A stretch of DNA of 53,990 bases from a virus, in the IMG/VR virus record IMGVR_UViG_3300036766_001883, positions 1 through 53,990 of that record, one strand, 5' to 3'. Shown here piece by piece: positions 7,098 through 14,718 of the stretch. Both the position numbers and the translations under genes were made by a program. The notes beneath the pieces are model-generated. The model made no database searches and was not told the DNA's origin. It saw only the letters and a list, made by a program, of their open reading frames with translations. Every line of letters starts with the position of its first letter. Position 1 is the stretch's first letter.

Positions 7098-7460
7098 ATG
7101 GCGGACATCACGATTGACAACAGCACATTCGTCAGCGGGGCTTACGGTCCGGGAGAGAGAGCTGCTCTCGGGGAAAAGTTGGCCGAGGCAGGAGATGAGA
7201 AGGCTATTCGGGAGGCGTTCCTCTACGTGCCGGACCTCGAGAAGCGCAGTACCTGGGGCGGGCCGCACCACGAGTTGAGGGGCGACACACTCGTCGTCAA
7301 TCGCACCGCAGTTCACGCCAGGTTGGGTGAATTGCACGGCGGCCGCAACCCGGGCGGCCCCGACTGGCCGCGGAGCGCCATTGTCGCCGGGTTGGCCCAT
7401 CTCCGGAAGCATTACCAGGGGATGGATGAGGAAATGCCCGACAAGCCGTCGGGCGACTGA
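7098..7460 (+). CDS. Head-module protein with HHELxxxTLVVNR domain, paralog A
   Basis: A 120-residue protein. The middle (TWGGPHHELRGDTLVVNRTAVHA) and the end (AIVAGLAHLRKHYQGM) resemble a domain often found at the C-terminus of phage prohead maturation or capsid-associated proteins; this is recalled, not searched. The next gene has the same pattern, so the two are paralogs. GTG 7089 is an alternative start. No catalytic Ser/His pair of a prohead protease is evident. A small virion or assembly protein is likely. Confidence 0.6.
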   Translation: MADITIDNSTFVSGAYGPGERAALGEKLAEAGDEKAIREAFLYVPDLEKRSTWGGPHHELRGDTLVVNRTAVHARLGELHGGRNPGGPDWPRSAIVAGLAHLRKHYQGMDEEMPDKPSGD

Positions 7461-7470
7461 GGGCAGAGCC

Positions 7471-7812
7471 ATGCGAATCAACAACAAGCGCGTTTCAGAT
7501 CTGCCCTGGGATGATGAGGCGACCTTCGAGACCGAGCAGGCGATGGCCGATGCCAGCGCCAGCGTGCTCGGGGAAGCGTACTCCTATGTGGGCGGCGACA
7601 ATGTGCGTCTCGGTCTGCATCACGAGGTGGTGGACGACCAACTGCTCGTGAACCGCGAGGCGGTCTATAACGCGATGGGCGTTTTCGGACGCCGGCCAAT
7701 GGCCGTGGGCGAGGAGCTGCAGCCAAGCCCAATGATGGGGATCAGGCGCGCCGATCGCATCAAGGCGATGGAGCACCTGCACCGGCACATCCAGAGGCTG
7801 CAGCAGCACTGA
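7471..7812 (+). CDS. Head-module protein with LHHEVVDDQLLVNRE domain, paralog B
   Basis: A 113-residue acidic protein starting 10 nt after paralog A. It shares the LHHEVVDDQLLVNREAVYNA core and the terminal RRADRIKAMEHLHRHIQRL helix with its neighbour; the pair probably arose by duplication. It lies between the minor head protein and the scaffold. No enzyme motif is visible. Function is unknown; a head role is inferred from context. Confidence 0.6.
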   Translation: MRINNKRVSDLPWDDEATFETEQAMADASASVLGEAYSYVGGDNVRLGLHHEVVDDQLLVNREAVYNAMGVFGRRPMAVGEELQPSPMMGIRRADRIKAMEHLHRHIQRLQQH

Positions 7813-7824
7813 TAGGGATTCGTT

Positions 7825-7982
7825 CCGCCCCCGCAAGAGCGGGGTCGGACTTGCCAGACGCATCCGGCGGGCGGTGAATCGCCGGGAGACGCCGACGGGC
7901 GGTGGCTAAGTCTGCCGAAGGCAGACCGCCATCCCGGCCCCCAAGGGGGCTTAGGGATCAACCACGGGAGGAGACCAGGATC
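7825..7982 (+). promoter_or_regulatory. Intergenic hairpin-rich leader before the scaffold gene
   Basis: No gene is seen here. There is a strong hairpin CCCCGC-AAGA-GCGGGG (7829-7844) and a second with TCTGCC-GAA-GGCAGA inside GGCGG...CCGCC. A third has the arms GCCCCC and GGGGGC around a two-base loop and ends without a T run. GTGAAT followed by a GC hairpin recalls the leader cassettes weakly. Likely an mRNA stability or attenuation region. Confidence 0.45.
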
Positions 7983-8699
7983 ATGCCGAAGACACCAGAG
8001 GAACTCGAAGCCGAGCGCAAGGCGCAGGAAGCCGCAGACGAGGCCAAGCGAAAAGCCGACGAAGAGGAGGCGAAGCGCAAGGCGGATGCCGCGGCCGCAG
8101 CTGCCGCTGCGGAGAGGGGCGGCTTCAAGGTCACGCTGACCGATGCCCAACGCGCGGCCCTCCTCAGGGGCGAGCCGCTGGATCTCAGCGATGAGCAGTA
8201 CACGGGCGGCGTGCGCAAGGACCTCGAGGAACAGAGGCGGCTGCGGCGGGCGGCTGAGAAGCAGCTCGCCGAGATCGCCAAGCAGCGCGAAGAGGAAGAG
8301 AAGAAAGCCCTCGTAGATCAGGAGAAGTTCAAGGACCTCTACGAGAAGGAACAGGCAGCCCATGTGACGACCCAGGGGCGCCGGAAGACCGACGCCGTGC
8401 GGGCCGACTTCATGGTGGCTGCCGCGAGGGCCGGGGTCGTGGATATGGACCTCGCCTTCCTCGCTGCGAAGGCATCGCCTCTGTTCGAGAAGGTTGCGGT
8501 GGATGACGAGGGCGCGGTTACGGGCGTCAAGGAAGTCCTCGAGCAACTGGTCAAGGACAAACCATTCCTGGTTTCCGGACAGCAAAGGCAGACGTTTGGA
8601 GGGCCGAGCAACCCCAGCACGACGGAGACGCCGGCCCCGAAGACGCTCGCCGAGGCCGGAGATCAGCTCGAAACCAGACTGAAGACCGGCCAAATCTAA
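7983..8699 (+). CDS. Scaffolding protein
   Basis: A 238-residue, highly charged protein just before the major capsid gene. Residues 1-45 are Ala/Glu/Lys coiled coil (PEELEAERKAQEAADEAKRK), and a second coil follows (EEQRRLRRAAEKQLAEIAK). The C-terminal part (DFMVAAARAGVVDMDLAFLAA, QLVKDKPFLV) matches the layout of GP20/DUF4355-type scaffolds, whose C-terminus binds the capsid protein. GGAGGAGACC precedes ATG 7983; an in-frame upstream start falls in the hairpin leader and is rejected. It would be removed from the mature head. Confidence 0.82.
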   Translation: MPKTPEELEAERKAQEAADEAKRKADEEEAKRKADAAAAAAAAERGGFKVTLTDAQRAALLRGEPLDLSDEQYTGGVRKDLEEQRRLRRAAEKQLAEIAKQREEEEKKALVDQEKFKDLYEKEQAAHVTTQGRRKTDAVRADFMVAAARAGVVDMDLAFLAAKASPLFEKVAVDDEGAVTGVKEVLEQLVKDKPFLVSGQQRQTFGGPSNPSTTETPAPKTLAEAGDQLETRLKTGQI

Positions 8700-8768
8700 C
8701 GGTGGGCGGATGAGTCGGACTGCAGGGCTGCGCTGCCACCTGTGGACCGGCGGATCGAGGAGATTGAA

Positions 8769-9752
8769 ATGGCAGCGACTTTGAGCACGCTGGCGGAGCT
8801 GATCGTGAAGCTCTATGCCGGCCCCTGGGTGGACGCGCTCACGAAGGAGACGTTCCTATTCACCCGACTCGCGGAGCGAGGGAACGTGAAGACCGGGAAA
8901 GGCAACGGGATCCGCTGGCCCGCGCGGTATGCGGGCAACGCACAGGTGGGTTCCTATGGCGATGGGGATGCGGCCGGCGGGGCGGGAAACCAGGCCGCGA
9001 AGGAAGCCTTCCTGGCCTGGAAGTTCAACAAGGCCGAGATCTCCATCACCGGACCGTCTCTGGCCGTTGGCGCGGCTGGCGGGATGGTAGTGGACCCGTT
9101 GCGGTTCGAGCTGGACAACGGCCTGCTCGACATGCGCGATGCGATCAACACACAGATTATGACCGACGGCACCGGCAACTCGGCGAAGGATATCACCGGC
9201 CTGCTGGCGGCCCTGGCGGACTCGGGGACCTATGCGGCACTCGACCGCAGCAGCTACACGTGGTGGAAAGCCTACGTGTCGGCGAACGGCGGCACGCCGC
9301 GGGCGCTCACCGAGGCGCTGATGCGCACGGTGAAGAAGACCGTCGAGGCGCGCGGCGGCGTCGTTACGGCGATCTACGCCGGCGCCGACCAGTGGTATGC
9401 ATACGGGGATCTGCTGCGCGCCGAACGTCGGCAGCAGGACCCGCGCACCCTGACGGGCGGCTACCAGGCGCTGGACTTCGAGGGCACGCCTCTCATCAAG
9501 GTGCCTGCGTACCCGACGGGCCGCATGGACTTCGTGGACGAGCGGCTGATCGAGTACCACATGCTGCCGGTCACGAGCGAGAATACCGTGATCGCCAGTC
9601 TGCGCAACGTAGTCGCCGTGCCGGGCGTGCCGGGCTTCGGCATCCTGGTGCTGGGCGCAACGAAGGACGCAGCGGACTTCTGGATCATCCACTACAGCCA
9701 GTTGGTAGTGCGCAACCCCTACAGGATGGGCGTCCTGAAGGATCTGTCCTAG
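8769..9752 (+). CDS. Major capsid protein
   Basis: A 327-residue protein right after the scaffold, the expected place. It has the HK97-fold layout: an N-terminal arm (MAATLSTLAELIVKLYAGPW), an E-loop region with RWPARYAGNAQVGSYGDGDA, spine helices (RFELDNGLLDMRDAINTQI), and C-terminal strands AVPGVPGFGILVLG and RNPYRMGVLKDL. ATG 8769 has GGAGGAG-like GAGGAGATTG upstream. No N-terminal delta domain is present, which agrees with a separate scaffold. It forms the icosahedral shell. Confidence 0.85.
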   Translation: MAATLSTLAELIVKLYAGPWVDALTKETFLFTRLAERGNVKTGKGNGIRWPARYAGNAQVGSYGDGDAAGGAGNQAAKEAFLAWKFNKAEISITGPSLAVGAAGGMVVDPLRFELDNGLLDMRDAINTQIMTDGTGNSAKDITGLLAALADSGTYAALDRSSYTWWKAYVSANGGTPRALTEALMRTVKKTVEARGGVVTAIYAGADQWYAYGDLLRAERRQQDPRTLTGGYQALDFEGTPLIKVPAYPTGRMDFVDERLIEYHMLPVTSENTVIASLRNVVAVPGVPGFGILVLGATKDAADFWIIHYSQLVVRNPYRMGVLKDLS

Positions 9753-9757
9753 CAAGG

Positions 9758-9774
9758 CCCCGCTAAGCACGGGG
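9758..9774 (+). promoter_or_regulatory. Small hairpin after the capsid gene
   Basis: CCCCG-CTAAGCA-CGGGG with no T run. Similar short GC stems with an AAG-containing loop occur at 7829 and near 10477, so they may be mRNA processing or stability elements of the abundant head transcripts. Confidence 0.4.
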
Positions 9775-9787
9775 AAGGGAGACAGGC

Positions 9788-10477
9788 ATGCCTATCAGTG
9801 ATGCGAACGAGAAGAAGTTGAACGACATGTGTCCCACGGCCAAGTTGGTTGGCCTGGGCTCTGCGATACAGGACGTAGTCGGCGGGTTGCCGCCCGATGA
9901 TACCGTCACCGCAGCCAAACTGACCACCGATGCGGTGGAGACGGCGAAGATCAAAGATGACGCTGTCACCAAGGCCAAGGTCGCGGCCGACGTGGCGGGC
10001 AACGGCCTCGGGCAGAATGCCGATGGCAGTCTCGAGGTGAAGGTTGACGACGCCACGTTGGCGATCGCCACCGACACCCTCGCCGTCAAGGACGCCGGGA
10101 TCGTCGCCGCAAAGCTCGCGGCGGATGCGGTCGAGACGGCCAAGATCAAAGACGCTAACGTCACGGCCGCAAAGCTCGCCGTGGCCCTGCAGGCGATGGT
10201 CCTCGGCGCGGCCGCGGGGTACAAACTCGCGCGGGCGGAAACCAGCGTGACGGGCGCCACCGGCGGCGACGTGACTACGGGACTTACGACCGTCGTTGCG
10301 GTTGTCGGATCACTTGCGGAGGACGCGAGCGTCGACGGACTGTTTGTGACTGCGGCCCTGGGCGGAACCGCCGGCCACATCACTCTAAAGGTCTGGAAGC
10401 CAACGGCGACCGGCGACGTTACGCCGACCCTCGCGACCGTGGCCAAGAAGGTTGACTGGATCGCCATCGGCACATAG
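9788..10477 (+). CDS. Head fibre or decoration protein with repeated AAKLxxDAVETAKIKD units
   Basis: A 229-residue protein following the capsid gene. Two near-identical units (VTAAKLTTDAVETAKIKDDAV and AAKLAADAVETAKIKDANV) flank a GLGQNADGSLEVKVDDATLAI segment; such Ala/Val/Lys repeats form trimeric fibrous shafts. The C-terminal 80 residues, rich in Gly, Thr and Val and free of charge clusters, look like a beta-rich head domain. GGGAG precedes the start. Most likely it is displayed on the capsid surface. Confidence 0.65.
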   Translation: MPISDANEKKLNDMCPTAKLVGLGSAIQDVVGGLPPDDTVTAAKLTTDAVETAKIKDDAVTKAKVAADVAGNGLGQNADGSLEVKVDDATLAIATDTLAVKDAGIVAAKLAADAVETAKIKDANVTAAKLAVALQAMVLGAAAGYKLARAETSVTGATGGDVTTGLTTVVAVVGSLAEDASVDGLFVTAALGGTAGHITLKVWKPTATGDVTPTLATVAKKVDWIAIGT

Positions 10478-10540
10478 CCGCAAGCGATAGCGGGGACTGC
10501 GAGAGATCGGAGCCCTCGGAACATTTGAAAGGAGGCCATA

Positions 10541-10912
10541 GTGGCACCTGACGACATCAAGGCGGTCGTAGAGGCCGGGCAAGGCGTTGACAAGGCAGGC
10601 GAACCTGCGACGGCCGCAACGCGGACTGCGAAGGCCGGGTCACCGCCGGCGGAAGGGACTCCTGCCCCGCCCAGCGACACAACGCTGACCGGGATGATGG
10701 CACTGGCGGAGCCACAGCGCAGCAATGCTCTGGCGCAAGCGGTGGAGGCCGGCCTGGTGGTCAGCCTGCGCAGCCGATCGGAGGCCGAGGTCAGGCAGTC
10801 GTACGGCCAGCACGTGCTGGTCGTGACCCGCCAACCGAAGCCTTTCACGGCGGCGCATGCGATCCACCTGTTGTGGTATCGAGCAACGGAGATCGAGGAA
10901 GTCGCGGGGTAG
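10541..10912 (+). CDS. Small head-module protein, unknown
   Basis: A 123-residue protein with GTG start after a strong GGAGG site. The first 50 residues are a low-complexity Ala/Pro/Gly linker (PPAEGTPAPPSD), followed by a helical part (LAQAVEAGLVVSLRSRSEAEVRQSYG) and an aromatic end. It lies four bases upstream of the connector gene. No domain is recognised. A capsid vertex or connector accessory is possible. Confidence 0.55.
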   Translation: MAPDDIKAVVEAGQGVDKAGEPATAATRTAKAGSPPAEGTPAPPSDTTLTGMMALAEPQRSNALAQAVEAGLVVSLRSRSEAEVRQSYGQHVLVVTRQPKPFTAAHAIHLLWYRATEIEEVAG

Positions 10913-10915
10913 CAG

Positions 10916-11473
10916 TTGGCCACCATCATTGACGCGACCGTAGGGGGCGCGAACAGCAACTCCTACGTGACAACTGACGAGGCGACCGCCTACTTCGCGC
11001 AGCGACTGCGATCGAGCGCGTGGACGGCTGCCAGCACGGAGGACAAGGAGAAGGCGCTCGTCATGGCCTGCCAGCACATCGAGGCGGCGCGGCCGATGAT
11101 TGACCGTGGGAGTGTGGGCACCTATGGGCCCTACGTCTCGACACAGGCGCTCTCGTTCCCCCGCAGGGCAGATTGGGTGAGCGGGACAGGTTTCGTGATC
11201 CCGCCGCCGGTGAAGCGCGGACAGTTCGAGGAGGCCCTGGCGCTGCTGGCCAGGGGCGCAGAGTCGGACCGCAGGCGCGCGCTGCAGGCGGATGGAGTCA
11301 GTTCGTTCTCCGTGGACGGGCTGAGCGAGTCGTATGGCACTGGGGCCGGGGCCCGTCATCCGATCGAGAGCCCGGAGGCCAGGGCGCTGATCGCGCCCTA
11401 CCTACGCAAGGGCGGCGTGATCGCGACATCTGATATCGCCCAGGGCGAGTTCAGCCCGGGGAGCGACATGTGA
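10916..11473 (+). CDS. Head-tail connector (DnaT-like / adaptor family)
   Basis: A 185-residue protein with the family opening ANSNSYVTTDEATAYFAQRL and the helix DKEKALVMACQHIEA. Proteins of this kind were labelled 'DnaT-like' but sit in phage head-completion clusters as adaptors. PLVALSFPRR-like sequence (QALSFPRRADW) is also typical. The start appears to be TTG 10916 immediately after the previous stop. A host-like palindrome follows. It likely extends the portal ring to accept the stopper and tail. Confidence 0.65.
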   Translation: MATIIDATVGGANSNSYVTTDEATAYFAQRLRSSAWTAASTEDKEKALVMACQHIEAARPMIDRGSVGTYGPYVSTQALSFPRRADWVSGTGFVIPPPVKRGQFEEALALLARGAESDRRRALQADGVSSFSVDGLSESYGTGAGARHPIESPEARALIAPYLRKGGVIATSDIAQGEFSPGSDM

Positions 11474-11499
11474 TCCTACTTCGCCAAGGCTACGAAGGA
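11472..11499. repeat. Interspersed palindrome, copy a
   Basis: This short palindromic element, with core CTTCGCCAAGGCTACGAAG, lies in the gap between two head-completion genes. Two related copies (core TTCGCCGAGGCTACGGCGGA) lie at 12280 and 12311. The style is that of REP-like repeats of bacterial chromosomes rather than phage DNA. Confidence 0.6.
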
Positions 11500-11501
11500 T
11501 C

Positions 11502-11807
11502 ATGATTGCAGACTACCTGGCGCAGACGATCTGGCACAAGCCGAAGACGGGCGTGGATGGAAATGGCCAGCCGGTCTTCGGCGCGGCTGTCCAGATGACG
11601 GCGCGCTGGTTGGAGAAGCGCCGGCTGGTGCGCAACGCCCAAGGCGAGCAGGTGATCTCGGAGGTCACCGTCTCGCTGGCGGGCGATGCGCCCGTGGTTG
11701 CAGGCGACCGCCTGTCTGCCGACGGCAGCGCCTATCACGACGTGATCGCGTTCTCGGTCTCGCGCGGCTTGAGCGGTGAGGCCGAGTTGAAACGGGCTTT
11801 CATCTGA
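11502..11807 (+). CDS. Head closure / stopper-like protein
   Basis: A 101-residue beta-rich protein (IWHKPKTGVDGNGQPVFGAAVQM; VTVSLAGDAPVVAGDRLSADG). Size, gene order (after the adaptor and before the HK97 gp10-like protein) and the strand pattern with a GDRLSADG turn fit stopper proteins that seal the portal channel. The call rests on synteny more than on motifs. Confidence 0.55.
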   Translation: MIADYLAQTIWHKPKTGVDGNGQPVFGAAVQMTARWLEKRRLVRNAQGEQVISEVTVSLAGDAPVVAGDRLSADGSAYHDVIAFSVSRGLSGEAELKRAFI

Positions 11808-11823
11808 GGCAGAGGAGGAACGC

Positions 11824-12279
11824 GTGCCTCTTTTCGGACAGCGCGGCGTGGGGAAGTTCGGCCTGGTGATCACCGGCCTGAACGAACTGCGGCGCAAGAT
11901 CCGCCCGGGCGGAGAGGTGGAGCGGAAGGTGCAGGCAGCCCTGGTCCGGGCGATGATCGAGAACGTCGAGGACCTGCTGAGCCGTTCGATGCGCGATGCT
12001 CCTGTGAAGGAAGGGTTCCTGCGCGGGAGCGGCACGGCGGAGGTGCTGGTGAACGGCAAGCGGGTCAGCGGCGCCGGACCCGGCGCTGCGGAAGGCGGCG
12101 GTCGCGGGGTCGTCGGCATCGTCGCGTTCAACATGCCCTACGCCCTGGTGCAACACGAGCGGCTGGACTTCCACCACCCGAAGGGCGGGAAAGCGAAGTA
12201 CCTCGAGGACAACCTGAAGCAGCGGGCTACGGTCTATGCTGACAACATGGGCCAGCACGTGGCGGGAGCGCTGGCATGA
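11824..12279 (+). CDS. Tail completion protein (HK97 gp10-like)
   Basis: A 151-residue protein starting at GTG after AGAGGAGGAACGC. The motifs ITGLNELRRKI, a helix with LLSRSMRDAPVKEGFLRGS, and the C-terminal MPYALVQHERLDFHHPKGGKAKYL are hallmarks of the HK97 gp10 family, which joins head and tail. It is followed by two palindromic repeats. Confidence 0.75.
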   Translation: MPLFGQRGVGKFGLVITGLNELRRKIRPGGEVERKVQAALVRAMIENVEDLLSRSMRDAPVKEGFLRGSGTAEVLVNGKRVSGAGPGAAEGGGRGVVGIVAFNMPYALVQHERLDFHHPKGGKAKYLEDNLKQRATVYADNMGQHVAGALA

Positions 12280-12335
12280 TCCGCCTTCGCCGAGGCTACG
12301 GCGGACAAGTTCCGCTTCGCCGAGGCTACGGCGGA
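12280..12335. repeat. Interspersed palindromes, copies b and c in tandem
   Basis: TCCGCC...GGCGGA (12280-12305) and TCCGC...GCGGA (12311-12335) are two copies with the same core TTCGCCGAGGCTACG, separated by ACAAG. Together with copy a they make three copies in less than 1 kb. They can fold as hairpins between two tail-completion genes. Confidence 0.65.
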
Positions 12336-12369
12336 GAGGGCCTGCTCCGGCTCGGGGCTAGTGAGAGCG

Positions 12370-12771
12370 ATGGCGCTGCTCATTGACCAATTGGCGGCTT
12401 ACTTGCAGACCCAGGGCGAGGGGACGGTCGGCACGGACGTCTTCAAGACGCACCGGCCGGCATCACCCCTGGCCTGCCTGACTATCTATCCGACCGGCGG
12501 TTATCCGCCAGACCGGTACACGGTGCGGGAGAAGCCGACCGTGCAAGTGGTTGCGCGCGCGGCTTCGCCGGATGCGGCGCTGCGCAAGGCCTACAGTATC
12601 TACTCCAGGCTGCACGGCAAGCAGAACCTGGACCTGGGCGGCGGGATCGTGGCGCTGACGATCGAGGCGAGCGACAGCCCGGTTTACATCGGCGAGGAGA
12701 CCGCCGCAGATCACACGGCGCACCTCGCCTCCGTGAACTTTGCATTCGACCTGCGGAGGCCGTCTTCGTGA
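12370..12771 (+). CDS. Tail terminator / minor capsid-like protein
   Basis: A 133-residue protein (or 136 from GTG 12361). The opening LLIDQLAAYLQTQG and the pattern ACLTIYPTGGYPPDRYTVREKPTVQVVARA fit the phage tail-terminator or 'minor capsid' group, which caps the tail tube at the head end. It is the last gene before the tail tube. Its short distance to the paired palindromes leaves room for only a weak ribosome binding site. Confidence 0.65.
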   Translation: MALLIDQLAAYLQTQGEGTVGTDVFKTHRPASPLACLTIYPTGGYPPDRYTVREKPTVQVVARAASPDAALRKAYSIYSRLHGKQNLDLGGGIVALTIEASDSPVYIGEETAADHTAHLASVNFAFDLRRPSS

Positions 12772-12819
12772 GGGCGATGATGGGATAGGGAACGACGCCG
12801 GCGCGTGAAGGCCGGCGCG

Positions 12820-12862
12820 ACCCTTCGGCAAGCTCAGGGTCACCCCGAGCGAAGTCGAGGGG
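12820..12862. repeat. REP-like interspersed element (TTCGGCAAGCTCAGGG type)
   Basis: ACCCTTCGGCAAGCTCAGGG followed by a CCCCGAGCGAAGTCGAGGGG half. This pair of imperfect inverted arms is a widespread interspersed repeat type in bacterial chromosomes (recalled, not searched). A partial copy lies in the 3' end of the gene at 20034 (20438-20457). Its presence suggests DNA acquired from the host. Confidence 0.6.
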
Positions 12863-12901
12863 CGACAATCTGGCCCAAGCGAAAGCGGCCTGATCAGCCG
12901 T

Positions 12902-12958
12902 GGTCGCGAGACCAAGCCCTGACTCCGTTGCAACGGGCGGAGCCGGGGCTTTTCGTTT
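12902..12958 (+). terminator. Leader cassette 4: small hairpin plus terminator before tail tube
   Basis: GGTC-GCGA-GACC (12902-12913) is followed after two bases by a terminator stem GCCCTGACTCCG (12916-12927) with CGGAGCCGGGGC (12938-12949), then TTTTCGTTTGGGC. The stem has one A-C mismatch; cassette 3 has one at the matching place. No TTGACA promoter is seen here. The terminator ends 24 bases before the tail tube start. Confidence 0.65.
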
Positions 12959-12981
12959 GGGCAACGACGAGGAGGAGAGAG

Positions 12982-13803
12982 ATGTCAACAACTATCAGCA
13001 ACGTGTACCCGTCCTACGCGAAGGCGGGCGATGCGACCATCAAGGTCATCGGGACCGGGTTCGTGGACACGCCCTCCCTGACCAAGGTCTATCACCGGTT
13101 GAAGGGGGCGACCCCGTGGGAGGCGGTGGACCCGGGCCGGGTGACCTTCGTCTCGGCGACCGAGTTGACCGTGGCGATCGACGCGGGCAACACCGACGGC
13201 TGGGACATGGGCCTCAACGACGTGGCCGTCTCGGACTATGGGGAGACGACGCCGGACGGGTCCGTGATCGCGGCGCTGTTCTTCTACGGGGCGGGGACGT
13301 TCGATCCCGACGCGGTGATCAAGGGCGCGCTCGAAGAGCTGTACGTCCAGGGCCTGTTCATGGGCCACACGCACAGTTCGCTGGACCTCGACATGGGCAC
13401 CGAGACGTCGGACATCGAGGTGGAGCAGTCGCTGCTGCCGGTGCGCACGATCAAGGTCGGCGAGAGCTTCACCATGAAGGTGGCGCTGGCCGAAGTGACC
13501 CTGGAGCACATCAAGGAGCTGTGGGGCATCTCAGCCTCCATCCAGGAACTGGTGGCGGGCCGGCGGCGGCTGACCTTCGGCGGCGACACGGCCATCATCG
13601 AGAAGGCGGTGATGCTGATCGTGCCGGGGAGGTCGGGCAAGAAGTTCGCGCTGACCTTCTACCGCTGCGCCGTACGCGCATCGGGGACGCTCTCGTGGAG
13701 CAAGGAAGACCAGGTTGACCTGCCGCTGGAGTTGACGATCCTGGCGGATACGAGCCGGGCGGTCGGCGACCAGGTCGGGCGCTGGGAAGAGTACACGGTC
13801 TAG
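12982..13803 (+). CDS. Major tail tube protein with N-terminal IPT/TIG-like Ig domain
   Basis: A 273-residue protein after a GGAGGAG site. Residues 1-90 look like an IPT/TIG immunoglobulin fold (ISNVYPSYAKAGDATIKVIG, then TGF). The rest is beta-rich with a strong tail-tube style: SSLDLDMGTETSDIEVEQSL, GESFTMKVALAEVTLEHIKE. Position after the terminator and before the chaperones supports the tube role. The in-frame upstream extension would cross the leader terminator and is rejected. It polymerises into the non-contractile tube; the Ig domain may decorate the tail surface. Confidence 0.75.
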   Translation: MSTTISNVYPSYAKAGDATIKVIGTGFVDTPSLTKVYHRLKGATPWEAVDPGRVTFVSATELTVAIDAGNTDGWDMGLNDVAVSDYGETTPDGSVIAALFFYGAGTFDPDAVIKGALEELYVQGLFMGHTHSSLDLDMGTETSDIEVEQSLLPVRTIKVGESFTMKVALAEVTLEHIKELWGISASIQELVAGRRRLTFGGDTAIIEKAVMLIVPGRSGKKFALTFYRCAVRASGTLSWSKEDQVDLPLELTILADTSRAVGDQVGRWEEYTV

Positions 13804-13859
13804 GCGGCCCTTCAACGCATGATGATGCGGCGCCGATCTATCGGGGTCGCAAGAGTGGG

Positions 13860-13925
13860 GCGGGGACGGAGACGCGTCGCGTTGTTCCGCGGCAGCGCAC
13901 AACGGCGTGCGCGCTCCGTCTCCGC
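13860..13925 (+). promoter_or_regulatory. Long hairpin before the tail chaperone gene
   Basis: GCGGGGACGGAG (13860-13871) pairs with CTCCGTCTCCGC (13914-13925), 12 pairs with one G-U, loop 42 nt. No T run follows. It ends just before the ribosome binding site AGGAGG, so it may tune translation of the chaperone or protect the tube mRNA 3' end. Confidence 0.55.
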
Positions 13926-13944
13926 TGCACAGAGGAGGATTCCC

Positions 13945-14394
13945 GTGGGAGCAGACGAGGACATGGAGGAGCGGCAGGCCCCGGCTGAAGAGGCCGGGCG
14001 CCCGAGTGCGGACGAGGCGCTGATTCCGAGCGAGAAGCGGTTCACCGTCGGTGAAAAGGAGATCGTGCTGAAGCCCTTCACGATCGGGATGCTCAAGCGG
14101 GTGAGCGATGACATCGGGGCGGTCAGCCAGGAGATCATGCAGAAGCACCCGGAGATTGACCTGGCCCGGCCGGAGATGCACCTGGGCCTGATAGTCCCGA
14201 TCGTGGCCGAGTCAGTCAGCCGGATACTGGGGCGGGTCTTCGAGATCGAACCGGCCTACCTGGACGAGCACATGACCCTGCACCAGGCCGTGGAGATCAT
14301 CGCGGCGGCGATCGAGATCAACCGGCTGCCGAAGATGCGCGAGGATTTAGCGCGGGCCCGCCAGATGGTGAAGGGCGTTCCGAAGATCGCGTAG
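13945..14394 (+). CDS. Tail assembly chaperone (gpG-like)
   Basis: A 149-residue acidic and helical protein between tube and tape measure, the standard place for the chaperone that coats the tape measure during assembly. AGAGGAGG precedes GTG 13945. KRFTVGEKEIVLKPFTIGML is the beta N-terminal element common to this group; helical EPAYLDEHMTLHQAVEIIAAAIEINRL follows in two helices. Its stop overlaps the next GTG. No slippery heptamer in the right phase is seen for a frameshift product. Confidence 0.65.
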   Translation: MGADEDMEERQAPAEEAGRPSADEALIPSEKRFTVGEKEIVLKPFTIGMLKRVSDDIGAVSQEIMQKHPEIDLARPEMHLGLIVPIVAESVSRILGRVFEIEPAYLDEHMTLHQAVEIIAAAIEINRLPKMREDLARARQMVKGVPKIA

Positions 14395-14714
14395 TGTTCG
14401 GTCTGGCGGGCGCGTACGACCTACTGATGTCGGAGTTCGGGGCAGCCTGCCCCGACGACATCACGGAGCGGTGGACGCCGGCGCAGGCGGTGGTGGCGAT
14501 GGAGGCGATTCACCGGCGGCGGGCGGCGCGGCTGGCTGAGGAGACGCAGGCGATGTACGTGACGATGGCGGCGGCGCAGGGCGGCAAGAAAGCCTTCAAG
14601 GCTTACCGCGGGCTGGTGAAAGGGCTGCTGCGGCAGGCGGGCCAGGCGCCGGACACCACGACGGCGGAGGACGTGGCCGCGGCGATGGGGCTGAAACAGG
14701 CGGGCGCGGGATAG
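14394..14714 (+). CDS. Second tail assembly chaperone (T-like part)
   Basis: A 106-residue helical protein in the -1 frame relative to the preceding gene, which is the usual arrangement of G and T chaperone parts. The frame is open upstream of the GTG, so a fusion by frameshifting cannot be ruled out, but the GTG overlapping the stop (TAGTG) suggests separate coupled translation. Contains LLMSEFGAACPDDITERWTP and a long Ala/Arg helix. The tape measure starts four bases after its stop. Confidence 0.6.
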   Translation: MFGLAGAYDLLMSEFGAACPDDITERWTPAQAVVAMEAIHRRRAARLAEETQAMYVTMAAAQGGKKAFKAYRGLVKGLLRQAGQAPDTTTAEDVAAAMGLKQAGAG

Positions 14715-14718
14715 AGCA

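Noticed and set aside
14340-14400. Programmed -1 frameshift joining the two tail chaperone genes
   Set aside because: GGGCCCG occurs at 14354-14360 but in the wrong phase for simultaneous slippage, and the second gene has its own overlapping GTG.
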